Shown here piece after piece: positions 62,801-64,000 of a DNA stretch of 64,000 nucleotides. Where the stretch lies: the NCBI GenBank assembly GCA_013399875.1, contig VXAZ01002109.1, positions 1,857,901 through 1,921,900 on the forward strand, given 5' to 3'. The first letter of the stretch is position 1. Every line of letters starts with the position of its first letter. This stretch comes from Gymnorhina tibicen. Lineage: Eukaryota > Chordata > Aves > Passeriformes > Artamidae. The notes beneath the pieces are model-generated. The model saw only the letters and a program-made list of their open reading frames with translations, did not search any database and had not been told where the DNA came from. The position numbers and the translations under genes are program-made.

Positions 62801-64000
62801 AACTCAGTGGCATCACACAGCAACCCAGGGAATAAATTTTGAAGTGATCTCGTAAGATAACTTTACGGACTGCCTTTCCACAAGTAGAAGACTGGTCTCA
62901 CCACCAAGAAAAATAGTCTGTGGGAGCCCTACCATTCTGAACTTTACAGAGACATTTGTGCCAAGGTAAACTGGGTCAAAAAGGACATAAAATCCCACAC
63001 TTCTGATCAGCCAGCATCTGCTATTCAAACCAGTCAACAGAGTCTCCTATAACCATTGGAGACACTGCTGGTGGTCTAGTTCTAGTTAGGGGAAAAAAGA
63101 GGGAGGTATGCACATTGGGGTATGTTTTAGGGGACATGGAAAAAGCTAGGGCAGGGATATATGAAGGAAGTACCAACTTTGTGGAGCAAAAGCAAGTGGA
63201 ATGGAAAAGAGCCTGGAACTATTATTGTGATGTGACTTACAGGTTATTGTTCATGTGCATGGAAACACATTGGTTTTTATATACCCTGTGTAATAAATTG
63301 CCATGAGTACCAGTTATATATCATACTTAGAAAGAGACCCCAGTTTGCTTAAATTATGTTTGATTAATGCTTTTGTTAGCTACATACAAGCTAATAAAAG
63401 TTAATGTTCAAAGATGAAATGGCTCAGGAATATAATTGCATTTATTAAGAGACATTATTAGGTAAAATTCAGATAGTGGCAGGTTTTTCTACTATGCTAC
63501 CTATATATCTGAAGAAATCAAAAAACCAGGATTAAATAGATTTATGTCACTCAGTCCTGCTTGCAGTCTCAGATAGTAGCCATTACAGGTGGAGGGCACC
63601 GCATGCCAAGTTAAGACTGTTGGTCTGTCATAACCTTAAAATATCAGAAGGAATGCTTTCTGAAGTTTCTGTATTTTAACCATCTGAAATAGAACGAAAA
63701 ACCCTAATGGTCCTAGTTTGTTATATTGGGCTTTGTTGACCAGAAGCTTGTCATCAGCTTGCTCTACATCCTGCAGCTACTTTCAGTGTCCTCCATGGCA
63801 CAAACTTCATCTCTATCTATTATGTATGAGCCAAGCCAAAAAAGGAATCCACATTGTTCCAAATGCTGCATAGGAGCTGGCAAAGTTATAAGGCAGATAA
63901 TATTCAGCTACATGAAATGTGGAGAATGTGGTCCTTCCAGGTCTCCTCATTAGCCCAGAATCATAACTTTAATTGTAGAATATAGGAGAGGAAAGCCCAG

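Larger units (their letters stand above)
57096..64000. other. Mostly gene-free DNA
   Basis: No full gene. Contains the hairpin at 58584-58609, a GA-rich tract at 59176-59234 and a coding-like but broken stretch at about 59290-59876. The 149-codon plus-strand frame at 61454-61903 is AT-rich, without domains, and looks random. The stretch 60030-60480 is less AT-rich and has open frames on both strands, none recognised. Confidence 0.55.

Overview
This window looks like non-coding nuclear DNA from a bird, probably a songbird or close relative. The evidence is the repeats. There are three chicken-repeat-1 (CR1) LINE fragments with the family's typical 3' region, a long solo LTR of an abundant avian ERVL-like type, an LTR with a clean 6-bp target duplication, and two related 3' LTRs of another retrovirus family. 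The rest is AT-rich by eye, with stop codons throughout and only short reading frames, as in a gene desert or a very large intron. No complete protein-coding gene, rRNA, tRNA, CRISPR array, operon or bacterial feature is visible. Species and chromosome cannot be read from the sequence.

Layout. 1-2340: unique AT-rich DNA with a TA/TG microsatellite. 2347-3032: solo LTR flanked by ACTAGT, broken by a single N at 2692 with identical 172-bp copies on both sides, almost certainly an assembly artefact. 3039-8197: unique DNA, A-rich and T-rich tracts and a small palindrome. 8198-8328: ancient MIR/L3-like remnant. 11368-11545: CR1 3' end, minus strand. 14662-15275: CR1 3' region, plus strand. 15276-27452: unique DNA. 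27453-27846: 3' LTR, minus strand, with a polypurine tract and possible internal remnant to about 28200. 28201-40680: unique DNA. 40681-41744: ERVL-type solo LTR, plus strand. 41745-49093: unique DNA. 49094-50103: CR1 fragment, minus strand, keeping the start of the reverse transcriptase domain and the 3' region but missing most of the domain between. 50104-55749: unique DNA with a nested inverted repeat and one exon-like segment at 52276-52356. 55750-56495: second LTR of the same family as 27453-27846, minus strand. 56516-64000: unique DNA with an ancient SINE remnant, a near-perfect hairpin and a decayed coding-like stretch at about 59290-59876.

There is no gene system working together here. 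The content is a record of insertions: old SINE-like remnants, then CR1 and retroviral copies. Points most worth a second look are the N-flanked duplication, the internally deleted CR1, the two sibling LTRs of different length, the exon-like segment at 52276-52356 and the coding-like stretch near 59.7 kb. No new biological system was found. Family assignments come from recognising sequence patterns, not from a database search.
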